A stretch of DNA of 64,000 nt from contig JBOGKE010000078.1 of the NCBI GenBank assembly GCA_050745265.1, positions 1-64,000 of the forward strand, in the 5' to 3' direction. A program made the position numbers and the translations under genes. The DNA comes from RH2-MAG17b sp050745265 (GTDB lineage: Bacteria; Acidobacteriota; Terriglobia; UBA7540). Positions 8,482-16,738 of this stretch are shown here, piece by piece. How positions within the stretch are numbered: the first letter of the stretch is position 1; the number at the start of each line of letters is the position of its first letter. The notes below the pieces were generated by a model. That model was not told where the DNA came from. It made no database searches and was given only the letters and a program-made list of their open reading frames with translations.

Positions 8482-10104
8482 GTGCTGATTGGATTTATCA
8501 GTGACGAGCGTTACGTCGCGGTGCCGGACGCGCTGGTGCAATTCAACAGCGAGCGCCTCCCAGAGCCTGTTGTAGTGCGCTCAACCCCGCGAGGGGAGAT
8601 TTACGCGGACCTCAAGCCCGCCGCCTACGAAGTGACGCTGGCAAGGGACGGTTTCGGATCGAAAACCGTCCGGGTCAAAATCGGCGCGGCAGCCCCGTGC
8701 CAGTTTCGTCTCCTGCGCGACGGCTTGCTCGGCTACATGTGGCCGAAATGGTCGAAGAGCGGTGAGAGCGCCGAGTTCCGGGTTCATTCCATCGAGGAAT
8801 ACCAGCTTTCTCTGTGGCGTTATGGCTCGAAGAAACAGTTCGTCCGCATGATCGGCTGGTACGATGAGCACGGCCCTAGGGCAACGATGCAGATCACGCC
8901 GGAGGGCGACTACACGCAGACCGGCGTCCAATGGAACCGAGTAGGGTACGTGAGCGCGCAGCACGGGCAGATGCTCACCGCTCCGGAGCGATCCGGTCTC
9001 TACTATCTCCATGCCAAAACGCTCTCCGGCGGATTCTTTGCGTTTCCGTGGATCGTGGCTCCAGCGAAGCCCGAGGCGCCTATTGCAGTGCTGGCTTCAA
9101 CGAACACTTGGAATGCGTACAACAATTTTGGCGGGCGCAGCAACTACATCAACCCCGACGGGCTGCCGGGCGCCCCCGTCGTCAACGCTCGTCAGGATCT
9201 TCTGCGCTATGGCGATCCGGCACCCTACGGCGTCTGGAAACCCGTCGATTCGCACTATCCGCCGCTCTCCTTCGATCGTCCGGACCTCTCAAGTCACGTG
9301 CCCGAACAAACGCAAGTTACCGACCCGGTTATGGGCCGCCTCGCGTGCGTCTCGACTCCCGGCGAGTGGCGGTTATTCGCATGGCTCGAACGCGGCGGGT
9401 TCAATTACGATCTCTACGCTGAGGCTCACCTTCACGCCGGCAGCCTGCCGCTTGAAGAGTATAAGGCTCTGATCATCGCGGTGCATCCGGAGTACTGGAC
9501 GCGCGAGATGTTTCGACGGGTGAGGAAATGGGTGTTCGAAGACGGTGGGCGACTCATGTACTTGGGAGGGAACGGAGTTAATTGTGAAGTGACGCTCTCG
9601 GACTGCGGCGCCATGCGATGCCTGACGCATCTCAAAAGCCTCGGCGAAGGCAAAGTGGGTGACATCGAGCATCCGGGCGATATCTTCGAAAGCCGCATGC
9701 ACCGTACCTTCGCACCGGAGGCGGGTCTGCTCGGCGTCGCCTATACCGAAAGCGGAGTGATGACCGCCGCTCCGTACCGCGTTATCGACAGCTCCCATTG
9801 GGTCTTCGCCGGAACAAGCCTTAAGAACGGCGATCTATTCGGAACCAGCTCACTCCATGAGCGCATTCCCGGCGGAGCGTCCGGCCACGAAACCGACAAA
9901 CGAAGCGCCTCTTCCCCGGCCGGAACGAAGTTGCTCGCGAAAGGTTTGAACCCGCAGGACGGAGGAGCGGAAATCGTATGGTTCCAAACCGAATCAGGCG
10001 GCGCGGTGTTTTCGGTTGGATCGATCACTTACGTCGCCAGCCTGCTGGTCGATCGGCACGTTTCCCAGATCACTGCCAATGTGCTTTCGCGGCTGTTGCG
10101 TTGA
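8482..10104 (+). CDS. N,N-dimethylformamidase large-subunit-like protein
   Basis: A 540-residue protein starting at GTG (8482) behind GGAGAAG. Residues 1-85 form a small beta domain reminiscent of carboxypeptidase-regulatory or transthyretin-like folds (LVQFNSERLPEPVVV, YEVTLARDGFGSKTVRV). The rest matches the C-terminal domain of the N,N-dimethylformamidase beta subunit: STNTWNAYNNFGGRSNY near 210, then HPEYWTREMFRRVRKWV and GGRLMYLGGNG near 360, a class-I glutamine-amidotransferase-like arrangement. Many acidobacterial and planctomycete proteins share this architecture without a small subunit and without proven amidase activity, so the reaction is open. There is no signal peptide. It lies 447 bases after the SDR gene on the same strand, with REP palindromes between, so it may or may not belong to that operon. 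Confidence 0.8.
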   Translation: MLIGFISDERYVAVPDALVQFNSERLPEPVVVRSTPRGEIYADLKPAAYEVTLARDGFGSKTVRVKIGAAAPCQFRLLRDGLLGYMWPKWSKSGESAEFRVHSIEEYQLSLWRYGSKKQFVRMIGWYDEHGPRATMQITPEGDYTQTGVQWNRVGYVSAQHGQMLTAPERSGLYYLHAKTLSGGFFAFPWIVAPAKPEAPIAVLASTNTWNAYNNFGGRSNYINPDGLPGAPVVNARQDLLRYGDPAPYGVWKPVDSHYPPLSFDRPDLSSHVPEQTQVTDPVMGRLACVSTPGEWRLFAWLERGGFNYDLYAEAHLHAGSLPLEEYKALIIAVHPEYWTREMFRRVRKWVFEDGGRLMYLGGNGVNCEVTLSDCGAMRCLTHLKSLGEGKVGDIEHPGDIFESRMHRTFAPEAGLLGVAYTESGVMTAAPYRVIDSSHWVFAGTSLKNGDLFGTSSLHERIPGGASGHETDKRSASSPAGTKLLAKGLNPQDGGAEIVWFQTESGGAVFSVGSITYVASLLVDRHVSQITANVLSRLLR

Positions 10105-10246
10105 TCTTGTGGAGCGGGTTGAGTCGGCTGCCTCGGCGGCAATTCCCGGCGTTGCCTAACGACTAAGGGCGAACGACTCCGTTTATCAGGTGTTTCTCCG
10201 ATGGTTCGCGCGCGGTTCTTCGGCCTAGACTGCGGCAGGGCGGTAT

Positions 10247-10267
10247 GCGCATCGCGCATCGCGCATC
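10247..10267. repeat. Three tandem copies of a 7-base unit (GCGCATC)
   Basis: GCGCATC is repeated three times without interruption just upstream of the small exported protein gene at 10317. It does not keep a reading frame and is probably a simple slippage repeat. Confidence 0.7.
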
Positions 10268-10316
10268 GCCGCGCCGGAGCGGAATTCCGGCAGGGGAATT
10301 GCCGGCGGGAGGTTAC

Positions 10317-10673
10317 GTGACACAGAGCGTCCTATGCGGTTTGCTTGTGATCTTTGCGGCTGCCCCAGCGCGGCCGTCCGTATGGAAAGCCGGCACGGTG
10401 ACGTCGATGAAGGTTGCAGACTGCACTCCGACCACGAACGCGCCTAAGGATAAGGAGATGCCGTGCCATGAGTACGTAATACGCGGCGCAACCGTCACCT
10501 ACCGCGTCCGCACGACGCAGCAGAGGGTCACCGTGACGCTGCCCCCCGGGCAGAAGGTGGAGTACCACGCCTATGGCAGCAAAATGGACGTTCGCGTCCC
10601 CGGGGCAAAGCGCGGCCACTCGCAAAGCTGCGTGATCATTTCGCACTGGGAGAACTCTCCCGAGAAGCGCTGA
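10317..10673 (+). CDS. Small exported hypothetical protein
   Basis: A longer frame opens at 10245, but its first 24 codons run through a tandem repeat. The GTG at 10317, four bases after GGGAGG, is the better start and leaves a short hydrophobic leader (VLCGLLVIFAAAPARPSV) typical of a Sec signal. The mature part of about 95 residues is basic and beta-rich (YVIRGATVTYRVRTTQQRVTVTLPPG), with cysteines near 39 and 53 and one near the end. I do not recognise the family. It stands about 150 bases before the chloride channel gene on the same strand. Confidence 0.5.
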   Translation: MTQSVLCGLLVIFAAAPARPSVWKAGTVTSMKVADCTPTTNAPKDKEMPCHEYVIRGATVTYRVRTTQQRVTVTLPPGQKVEYHAYGSKMDVRVPGAKRGHSQSCVIISHWENSPEKR

Positions 10674-10819
10674 CCTTGGGCAGACAGTTTACTTCAACGG
10701 GTGGGACAACAAGGCTCCGCTCACCCGCGGCTTCCGCTGTCGGGCCAACGTCTTTCGCCCGCGCCGCGGGCTGAGTTTGTCGAAGGATCCCTGACTCAGG
10801 ACACTCGAGGTGACGATTC

Positions 10820-12592
10820 TTGGCAGCGGACGGGTTGGGCAAGTCATGGCTCAAGAGCAAGGAAGCGTTTGCATCGGGCAAAGCAATTACACCGCGAACG
10901 CTGGTGATTTGCGTTTTCGCTGTCGTCGTGGGCGTGGTCTCGGGTCTGATCGCGCAGGGGCTGCTGCAACTGATTTATCTCTTCACTAACGTTTTCTTCG
11001 CAGGGCGCTGGTCCTTCAAAGTTGTCTATCCTGATCAATTCCATCTGGGTCCTTGGGTCGTTTTGATCCCGCCGATTGGCGGCTTCATCGCCGGACTGAT
11101 GATCCATTACTGGGAGCCCACGCTGAAGGGCCACGGAACGCCCCAGGCGATGGAGGCGGTTCTGATCGGCCACAGCATGTTGCGGAGGCGAGTTGGGATT
11201 TTGAAGCCCCTCGCCACCGCGTTGACCATCGGCACCGGCGGCCCGTTCGGCGCGGAAGGTCCGATCATTCAAACCGGGAGTGTTTTCGGATCGATTCTCG
11301 GCCAGGTGCTGCGGCTGACGCCTTACGAGCGGCGCGTTTTGCTGGCGGGAGGGGCCGCGGCCGGATTGGCGGCGACGTTCATCGCTCCGCTCTCGGGAAT
11401 CCTGCTTTGCATTGAGCTGTTACTGTTCGAATTCAGTGCCCGCTCGTTCATTCCCGTCGGACTGGCTTCGGCCGCGGGGACGGCGGTGGCCGTGCTCATC
11501 CGCGGCGACAAGCCCCTTTTTGGGGCTCGACCGTGGGCGCTCGCGCACATGGGCGAGATCTGGCTCTTCGTTCCCCTCGGCGTTCTGATGGGGCTGCTTT
11601 CGGTGGCGCTGATTGGGATCATGTTCTGGATCGAAGACATCTTCGATCGTTTTCCCCTCAAGCCCGCCAGCATCTGGGCCCCGACCGCCGGGGGCTTCAT
11701 TATGGGAGCAATCGGCTATTTCTTTCCTCATGCCTTTGGCACCAGCTATGACACGATTGGCGCCATCCTCAACGACCGATTCCACGTCGCCAAATCGCTC
11801 GAAGTCTCGGGCGCGAAATTCTGGGCGCTTATTTTCTCGCTCGGGTCGGGCACGACGGGAGGCGTTTTTGCGCCCTCGCTCGTCATCGGCGGAGGTTTTG
11901 GCTCGGCTTTCGGCGCGCTGTGCCACCACTTCCTCCCCTCATTCGCCGCCGACCCGAGCGCCTATGCGCTCGTTGCGATGGGCGCGCTGTTTGCGGGCAT
12001 CGCGCGCGCTCCGCTCACGTCGATTGCGTTCATGGTGGAGCTCAGCCGAAACGTCCATGCGATTATCCCGCTGGTGGTGGCGTGCTTCATTGCCGACCTC
12101 CTGTGCCGCCTGCTGAGCGTCGATTCGATTATGACCGGCAAGCTTCACAAGCGCGGCCTGCTGATCTTTCAGGACTATTCAGCCCCCGTGCTGATCGGAT
12201 CCCACATCGGGGATGTTGTGGAACGCCGCGAGCCGCTTTCCACCAGCCTCACGCTCAGCGAAGCCGCCGAGAAGGCCTCGCGGCTGAACGCCGACACCTT
12301 CTCGGTGGTCAATGCCCAGGGGGAATTGACGGGAGTGGTTGAGGCGCACGACCTGCTGCACGAGCACCGCGATCGCGCCCTCACCGTAGGTGACGTTGTG
12401 CGCGAGGATTACGTCCTCGTCGAACCGGGTGAACACGTGCAAGATGTTGCTGAGAAGATGTTGTTCGGGCGCGTGGAACACGCGGTGGTCGTAGAGGCGA
12501 TGGACCGGCCCGTGCCGCTCGGCGTCGTGCGCGCAACCGACTTGCTGCGGCTGCAGCGCCGGCTGCGTGAAAAGCACCTGCTGCTGCCCTGA
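10820..12592 (+). CDS. CLC family chloride channel/antiporter with CBS domains
   Basis: A 590-residue CLC protein. The four conserved selectivity elements are recognisable: GHGTPQAMEAV (in place of GSGIP), GPFGAEGPI with the gating Glu at residue 146, GSGTTGGVFAPSLVIGG (the GxFxP element), and a late pore region. About ten hydrophobic helices span residues 25-440. The cytoplasmic tail has a CBS pair (ADTFSVVNAQGELTGVVEAHDLL and a second repeat to the end) that may bind nucleotides. The start is a TTG at 10820 with GAGGTGA upstream. The ATG at 10846 is out of frame. The Ala before the gating Glu (GAEGP, not GREGP) is a variation within the family. Its function is Cl-/H+ exchange or Cl- conductance. 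No operon partner is seen. Confidence 0.92.
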   Translation: MAADGLGKSWLKSKEAFASGKAITPRTLVICVFAVVVGVVSGLIAQGLLQLIYLFTNVFFAGRWSFKVVYPDQFHLGPWVVLIPPIGGFIAGLMIHYWEPTLKGHGTPQAMEAVLIGHSMLRRRVGILKPLATALTIGTGGPFGAEGPIIQTGSVFGSILGQVLRLTPYERRVLLAGGAAAGLAATFIAPLSGILLCIELLLFEFSARSFIPVGLASAAGTAVAVLIRGDKPLFGARPWALAHMGEIWLFVPLGVLMGLLSVALIGIMFWIEDIFDRFPLKPASIWAPTAGGFIMGAIGYFFPHAFGTSYDTIGAILNDRFHVAKSLEVSGAKFWALIFSLGSGTTGGVFAPSLVIGGGFGSAFGALCHHFLPSFAADPSAYALVAMGALFAGIARAPLTSIAFMVELSRNVHAIIPLVVACFIADLLCRLLSVDSIMTGKLHKRGLLIFQDYSAPVLIGSHIGDVVERREPLSTSLTLSEAAEKASRLNADTFSVVNAQGELTGVVEAHDLLHEHRDRALTVGDVVREDYVLVEPGEHVQDVAEKMLFGRVEHAVVVEAMDRPVPLGVVRATDLLRLQRRLREKHLLLP

Positions 12593-12635
12593 GCGCGGCG
12601 GCGGAATGGCCGGGGCGCCAACATTAGAAATTGCT

Positions 12636-12666
12636 AGCCTTATTGATTCTAAAGCATCAATAGGCT
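12636..12666 (+). terminator. Hairpin after the CLC gene
   Basis: AGCCTTATTGAT and ATCAATAGGCT form an 11-base stem with one bulged T around an eight-base loop, 44 bases after the CLC stop codon. It is far more AT-rich than its surroundings. The following bases contain T residues but no clean U-tract, so this is a possible terminator or processing hairpin rather than a textbook one. Confidence 0.35.
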
Positions 12667-12964
12667 TCGTTCCGCGAGTTTTGTGTTCTCGCGCGCGTTC
12701 CCACTCCAATTGTCTGAGCCCGACGTGGAAACGATTATACCGTGAGTCACCAGACGCCCATGAGACGCACGGGACAGATGAGACAGTTTTTGCCGCCCCG
12801 GCAAGGTTAGGGAACGGGCCGAATCGGTGATGCGGCGGATGCTCTGTTCGCAGCCTGCAACGTAAGGAAAGGGCAAAAGGGCCATGCGGCCCAGAGGCAG
12901 GGGTGTCGCAGCGCTCGGTCGACTCGTCTCGCTCGCTGCGCGAGACCAGAGAAAGACTCTTGAC
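12667..12964. other. Gap with no recognisable gene
   Basis: About 300 bases between the CLC hairpin and the fragment beside rpmB. Short open frames exist on both strands, but none has a ribosome site, motif or protein-like composition. Nothing else is seen here. Confidence 0.5.
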
Positions 12965-13129
12965 TTACGCCGTCCCTTTCATCGATGCGCCACCCGATAC
13001 CAATCTGCCTTCGGCGTCGTACTGGGACGGCTGCGCCGGGCCGTTCGCCAGGTCGCCCGCCGCGTTGTAGCTAAGGATGGGATCGCCGTCTCCGGCGGGA
13101 GTGAAGGAGAATGGTGGCCGCGGGTTACT
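12965..13129 (-). pseudogene. Possible YD-repeat (RHS-like) coding fragment
   Basis: Directly 3' of the L28 gene, one minus-strand frame reads 54 codons to a TAA. It contains DPILSYNAAGDLANG and YDAEGRLVSGG, which look like the YD/RHS repeat consensus (GxxxxxxYDAxGRL). It has no start codon of its own and runs out of the end of rpmB in another frame, so if real it is a leftover C-terminal piece of a much larger protein. Chance open reading in GC-rich DNA is an alternative. Confidence 0.22.
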
Positions 13130-13310
13130 TCGTGACGCGGCCGCTTCGAATGCAGGACGTGCAGACTAGGAGCGATCGTCTCGCGCCGTTCACCAGCACG
13201 CGAATGCGGCGAAGATTGGGCTTCCACCGCCGTGCAGTCACGTTATGGGCGTGACTGATCCGGTTTCCGGAGACCGGGCCTTTACCGCAGATTTCACACG
13301 CACGAGCCAT
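13125..13310 (-). CDS. rpmB: 50S ribosomal protein bL28, zinc-binding (C+) form
   Basis: A 61-residue protein beginning MARACEICGKGP, the standard L28 N-terminus. The middle has SHAHNVTARRWKPNL and the end has RVLVNGARRSLLVCTSC. Cys5/Cys8 and Cys50/Cys53 form the paired CxxC motif that binds zinc in the C+ type of L28. The ATG at 13310 is preceded by GAGG at suitable spacing. A longer frame opening at 13460 would add about 50 residues with no L28 similarity and is rejected. It forms part of the large ribosomal subunit. There is no ribosomal neighbour. It is divergent from the metal ATPase gene. Confidence 0.93.
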   Translation of the reverse strand: MARACEICGKGPVSGNRISHAHNVTARRWKPNLRRIRVLVNGARRSLLVCTSCIRSGRVTK

Positions 13311-13523
13311 AAAGGGGACCTCAAATACAGATTGCGCCTCAACCGCAAACCCCGAGTATAACAGACGCCGGCGCTGATTGGCAGTGTCTGTGCCCTGCGA
13401 CTGCCCGACCTCCCCGCTCACGTCGCGCCGGCAAGCCTCGGGCCTCGTCTCCGATCTCACCGTGTCGTCTATTCTATAGTAGAAGCTGCTGCTCAGGAGA
13501 ATCGCGAGCGAGGTTGAAGCCCG

Positions 13524-16148
13524 ATGGCAAAAGACCCGGTGTGCGGCATGGAAGTTGACCCCCGCAAGGCGGCAGGCCGGAGCAATTACCGGGGCGCGAC
13601 GTATTATTTCTGCTCGGGCGGATGCAAACGTAAGTTTGAGGAAAATCCCGCTCAGTTCGATGTAAAGAACGCGCAGAACCCGCCGGCCTCATTGAAGACA
13701 CGTCCTCCGTCCACTCCCGGCGCTGGTCACTCTGAAACCTTTACGGATCCGGTCTGTGGTATGACGGTTCGGCCGGATCGGGCGGCCGGCAGCTTTGTGT
13801 ACAAAGGCGCGACTTACTATTTTTGCAGCGCCGGCTGCCTGGAAAAGTTCAAGAAGGCTCCGGCGGCGTATACCGCACCCTTGGCACACGGGCGCGCCGC
13901 AGACACTTCCCCCGCGGCCACGCGAGATGAGTACAGGTGTCCGATGGACCCCGAGGTGCGGCGAACCGAACCGGGCGCATGCCCCAAGTGCGGCATGGCG
14001 CTTGAGCTGGAAATACCAAGCTTTCGCGCAAGCCGCGCCGAATACACCTGCCCCATGCACCCCGAGATTGTGCGCGCCGCGCCGGGATCGTGTCCGATTT
14101 GCGGAATGGCGCTCGAGCCGCGAACCGTGGCTCTTGAAGAAGCGCCGAATCCTGAGCTCAAAGCCATGGCGCGCCGTTTCTGGATCAGCTTGGCACTCAC
14201 CGTGCCGGTGCTCGTGCTCGGCATGTCTCACGGGCTACCCGGAATACGGAACGCCCTTTCGGGCCGCGCGATCATCGCGATCGAGCTCGCACTCTCGACG
14301 CCGGTGGTGCTCTGGGGCGGGTGGCCGTTTTTCGAGCGCGGCTGGGTCTCTGTCGTCAACCGCAGCCTCAACATGTTTACGCTGATTGCAATCGGCACGG
14401 GCGCCGCCTACTGGTATAGCGTGACGGCCGCCGTCGTCCCTGGAATTTTTCCCAGCGCGTTTCGAGATTCGCACGGCAATGTGTCGGTTTACTTCGAAGC
14501 GGCCGCCGCCATCGTCACGCTGGTCTTGCTGGGGCAGGTTTTGGAGCTTCGGGCGCGGAGCCAGACTTCAAGCGCACTTCACGCGCTGCTGAGCCTCGCG
14601 CCCAAGACAGCGCGAGAGCTTTACGAAGACGACCGCGAAGAAGACGTTCCGTTGGATCAGGTCCTCGCCGGCGACCGTTTGCGGGTGCGGCCCGGAGAAA
14701 AGATTCCCGTCGACGGCGTGGTGCTGGACGGAACGAGCTCCGTGGATGAATCGATGCTCACCGGTGAACCGATCCCGGTGGAAAAGGCGGCGGGCAGCCA
14801 GCTTGCCGGAGGCACCGTGAACGGTACGGGAAGACTTGTGATGCGGGCCGAACGCGTGGGCAGCGAGACGCTGCTCGCGCAAATTGTGCGCATGGTGAGT
14901 GAGGCCCAGCGCAGCCGGGCGCCGATTCAGCGCCTCGCGGACCTCGCGGCGTCGTACTTCGTCCCTGCGGTTATCGCGGTGGCGGCGATCACATTCGTGG
15001 TCTGGGCTCTGGCAGGCCCCGAGCCGCGCCTCGCGCACGCGCTGGTGAATGCGGTGGCGGTACTGATCATTGCCTGTCCCTGCGCCCTCGGACTGGCCAC
15101 GCCGATGTCGATCATGGTGGGGACGGGGCGCGGCGCCACGGCCGGCGTGCTCATCAAGAACGCCGAAGCGCTGGAAGTCCTCGAGAAGGTCCGGGTTCTC
15201 GTCGTGGACAAGACGGGCACCATCACGGAAGGTAAGCCTCGCTTGGTCTCGATCAAACCGGTTGCCGACGTCGGCGAATCCGAATTGCTGCGTCTTGCAG
15301 CGAGCCTCGAGCGCGGCAGCGAGCATCCTTTGGCGACGGCGATTGTCGACGCTGCTCGGGCGCGAGGTTTCGAACTCTCGGAAGCCGCTGATTTTCGCTC
15401 TCTCACGGGCAAAGGAGTGATCGGAACCGTAGCAGCCCGGGCGGTCGCCCTCGGAAACGCGAAGCTTCTGGAGGAGCTCTCGATTGGTCCGGGAAGCCAC
15501 ATCGCCGAAGCCGAAGCGCTTCGCCAGGAAGGCCAGACCGTGATGTTCGTCGCTGTGGACGGGCAGCTCGCGGGGCTCCTTGGGGCCGCGGATCCCATCA
15601 AGACTTCGACACCGAAGGCGATCCAGGCGCTCCATGAAGATGGCATCCGCATCGTGATGCTCACCGGAGACAACCGCAACACCGCGGAGGCCGTCGCCCG
15701 TAAACTCGGGATCGATGAAGTGATCGCGGACGTGCTTCCGCAGCAAAAAGGCGAAGCGGTGAAGAGGCTCCAAGGCGAGGGACATGTTGTGGCGATGGCG
15801 GGTGACGGAATCAACGATGCCCCGGCGCTGGCGCAAGCTTCGGTCGGAATCGCGATGGGAACCGGGACCGACGTGGCGATTGAAAGCGCCGGGATCACGC
15901 TGGTGAAAGGCGATTTGTGGGGGATTGTGCGCGCCCGCCGGCTAAGCCGCGCAACGATGCGGAACATCCGGCAAAACCTGTTTTTCGCCTTCGTCTATAA
16001 CTCGCTCGGAATTCCGCTCGCCGCTGGGGTGCTTTATCCATTCTTCGGCCTTTTGCTGAGCCCGATTATTGCGAGCGCCGCAATGACATTCAGTTCCGTC
16101 TCAGTCGTTAGCAATGCGCTGCGGTTGCGGCGCGTTCGGTTGATTTGA
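13524..16148 (+). CDS. Heavy-metal P1B-type ATPase (copper/silver type) with 2 YHS + 2 metal-binding modules
   Basis: An 874-residue ATP-driven metal exporter of the inner membrane. The N-terminus is unusually built: two YHS domains (DPVCGMEV and YYFCSGGCKRKF; DPVCGMTV and YYFCSAGCLEKF), then two short heavy-metal-binding modules (CPMDPEV to CPKCGMALE; CPMHPEI to CPICGMALE), and no classic GMTCxxC fold. The ATPase core follows: transmembrane CPC at 518-520, the phosphorylated Asp562 in DKTGT, SEHPLA, GDGINDAPAL, and eight predicted helices. CPC and this N-terminus point to Cu+/Ag+ (CopA/SilP group). ATG 13524 follows GCGAGGTTGAAG. It heads a cluster with a small membrane protein and a TolC-adaptor-RND set downstream, giving export across both membranes. 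Confidence 0.93.
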   Translation: MAKDPVCGMEVDPRKAAGRSNYRGATYYFCSGGCKRKFEENPAQFDVKNAQNPPASLKTRPPSTPGAGHSETFTDPVCGMTVRPDRAAGSFVYKGATYYFCSAGCLEKFKKAPAAYTAPLAHGRAADTSPAATRDEYRCPMDPEVRRTEPGACPKCGMALELEIPSFRASRAEYTCPMHPEIVRAAPGSCPICGMALEPRTVALEEAPNPELKAMARRFWISLALTVPVLVLGMSHGLPGIRNALSGRAIIAIELALSTPVVLWGGWPFFERGWVSVVNRSLNMFTLIAIGTGAAYWYSVTAAVVPGIFPSAFRDSHGNVSVYFEAAAAIVTLVLLGQVLELRARSQTSSALHALLSLAPKTARELYEDDREEDVPLDQVLAGDRLRVRPGEKIPVDGVVLDGTSSVDESMLTGEPIPVEKAAGSQLAGGTVNGTGRLVMRAERVGSETLLAQIVRMVSEAQRSRAPIQRLADLAASYFVPAVIAVAAITFVVWALAGPEPRLAHALVNAVAVLIIACPCALGLATPMSIMVGTGRGATAGVLIKNAEALEVLEKVRVLVVDKTGTITEGKPRLVSIKPVADVGESELLRLAASLERGSEHPLATAIVDAARARGFELSEAADFRSLTGKGVIGTVAARAVALGNAKLLEELSIGPGSHIAEAEALRQEGQTVMFVAVDGQLAGLLGAADPIKTSTPKAIQALHEDGIRIVMLTGDNRNTAEAVARKLGIDEVIADVLPQQKGEAVKRLQGEGHVVAMAGDGINDAPALAQASVGIAMGTGTDVAIESAGITLVKGDLWGIVRARRLSRATMRNIRQNLFFAFVYNSLGIPLAAGVLYPFFGLLLSPIIASAAMTFSSVSVVSNALRLRRVRLI

Positions 16149-16311
16149 CGGACACGCAAACGCAAATCGCGCGCCGCATTCCCCCGCACCCGGTCGCTTG
16201 GCGCGCGATGAAAACGCTGAAAAGCGGAAAGTCGGGATACTCGGAGGGCGGCGTGCAGGGTTACCCACGTGCGATTTGCGCCAGAGGTATATTGCTGATA
16301 GAGTTTTTTCG

Positions 16312-16638
16312 ATGAAGCGCCGGGCGCTTAGAATCGCGGTTCTCTTGTGGCTGGGGTGGTACCTGTCCGGCCCGGTTTGCGAAACGATTGATTTTTGGGA
16401 TCCGCCGCGGGCGGAGGCACACGATATCGAGCGGAACGCCGGCGGTGCTGCCGCGCTGGTGGCGGTTATTTTCTGTTTCGCGGTCTTCCTGATTCGGCAG
16501 TGGCGGAAGCGCTGTTGTTTTCTGCCCGGGGCTCTTCGCGGTTTCTTCCTGCCCATAATCGCTTTCCGTCGCGTTTTGGCGCTCCCCGCCACGATTGCGT
16601 GCTCTCACTCCCCTCCGTTGTCACCTCTGCGCATCTAG
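16312..16638 (+). CDS. Small membrane protein in the metal-efflux cluster
   Basis: A frame opens at 16198, but the ATG at 16312 gives a sensible protein of 108 residues: a first hydrophobic helix (LRIAVLLWLGWYLSGPVC) that may serve as a signal anchor, a short acidic loop with potential metal ligands (CETIDFWDPPRAEAHDIE), then a second helix (AALVAVIFCFAVFLIRQW) and a basic tail. The family is unknown to me. Its place between the metal ATPase and the outer-membrane efflux gene, and the Cys/Asp/Glu/His-rich loop facing the periplasm, suggest an accessory role in metal handling. This is inference. Much of the last 35 residues is low in complexity. Confidence 0.5.
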   Translation: MKRRALRIAVLLWLGWYLSGPVCETIDFWDPPRAEAHDIERNAGGAAALVAVIFCFAVFLIRQWRKRCCFLPGALRGFFLPIIAFRRVLALPATIACSHSPPLSPLRI

Positions 16639-16738
16639 TCCTCTCCCAGCTTGCCGGCATGCTCTCGGGAGCGTGTCGCGGCATCCGTGTGTATTTTTCC
16701 ATCCACACGGAAGTCTCTGGGAAAGGACCTTCTGACAA

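Noticed and set aside
13311..13460. Long N-terminal extension of L28
   Set aside because: The codons upstream of the ATG at 13310 have no L28 similarity, and the proper ribosome site is at that ATG.
14568..15836. Long minus-strand frame (422 codons)
   Set aside because: Antisense to the P1B ATPase. No motif, and a typical complementary shadow composition rich in His and Arg.
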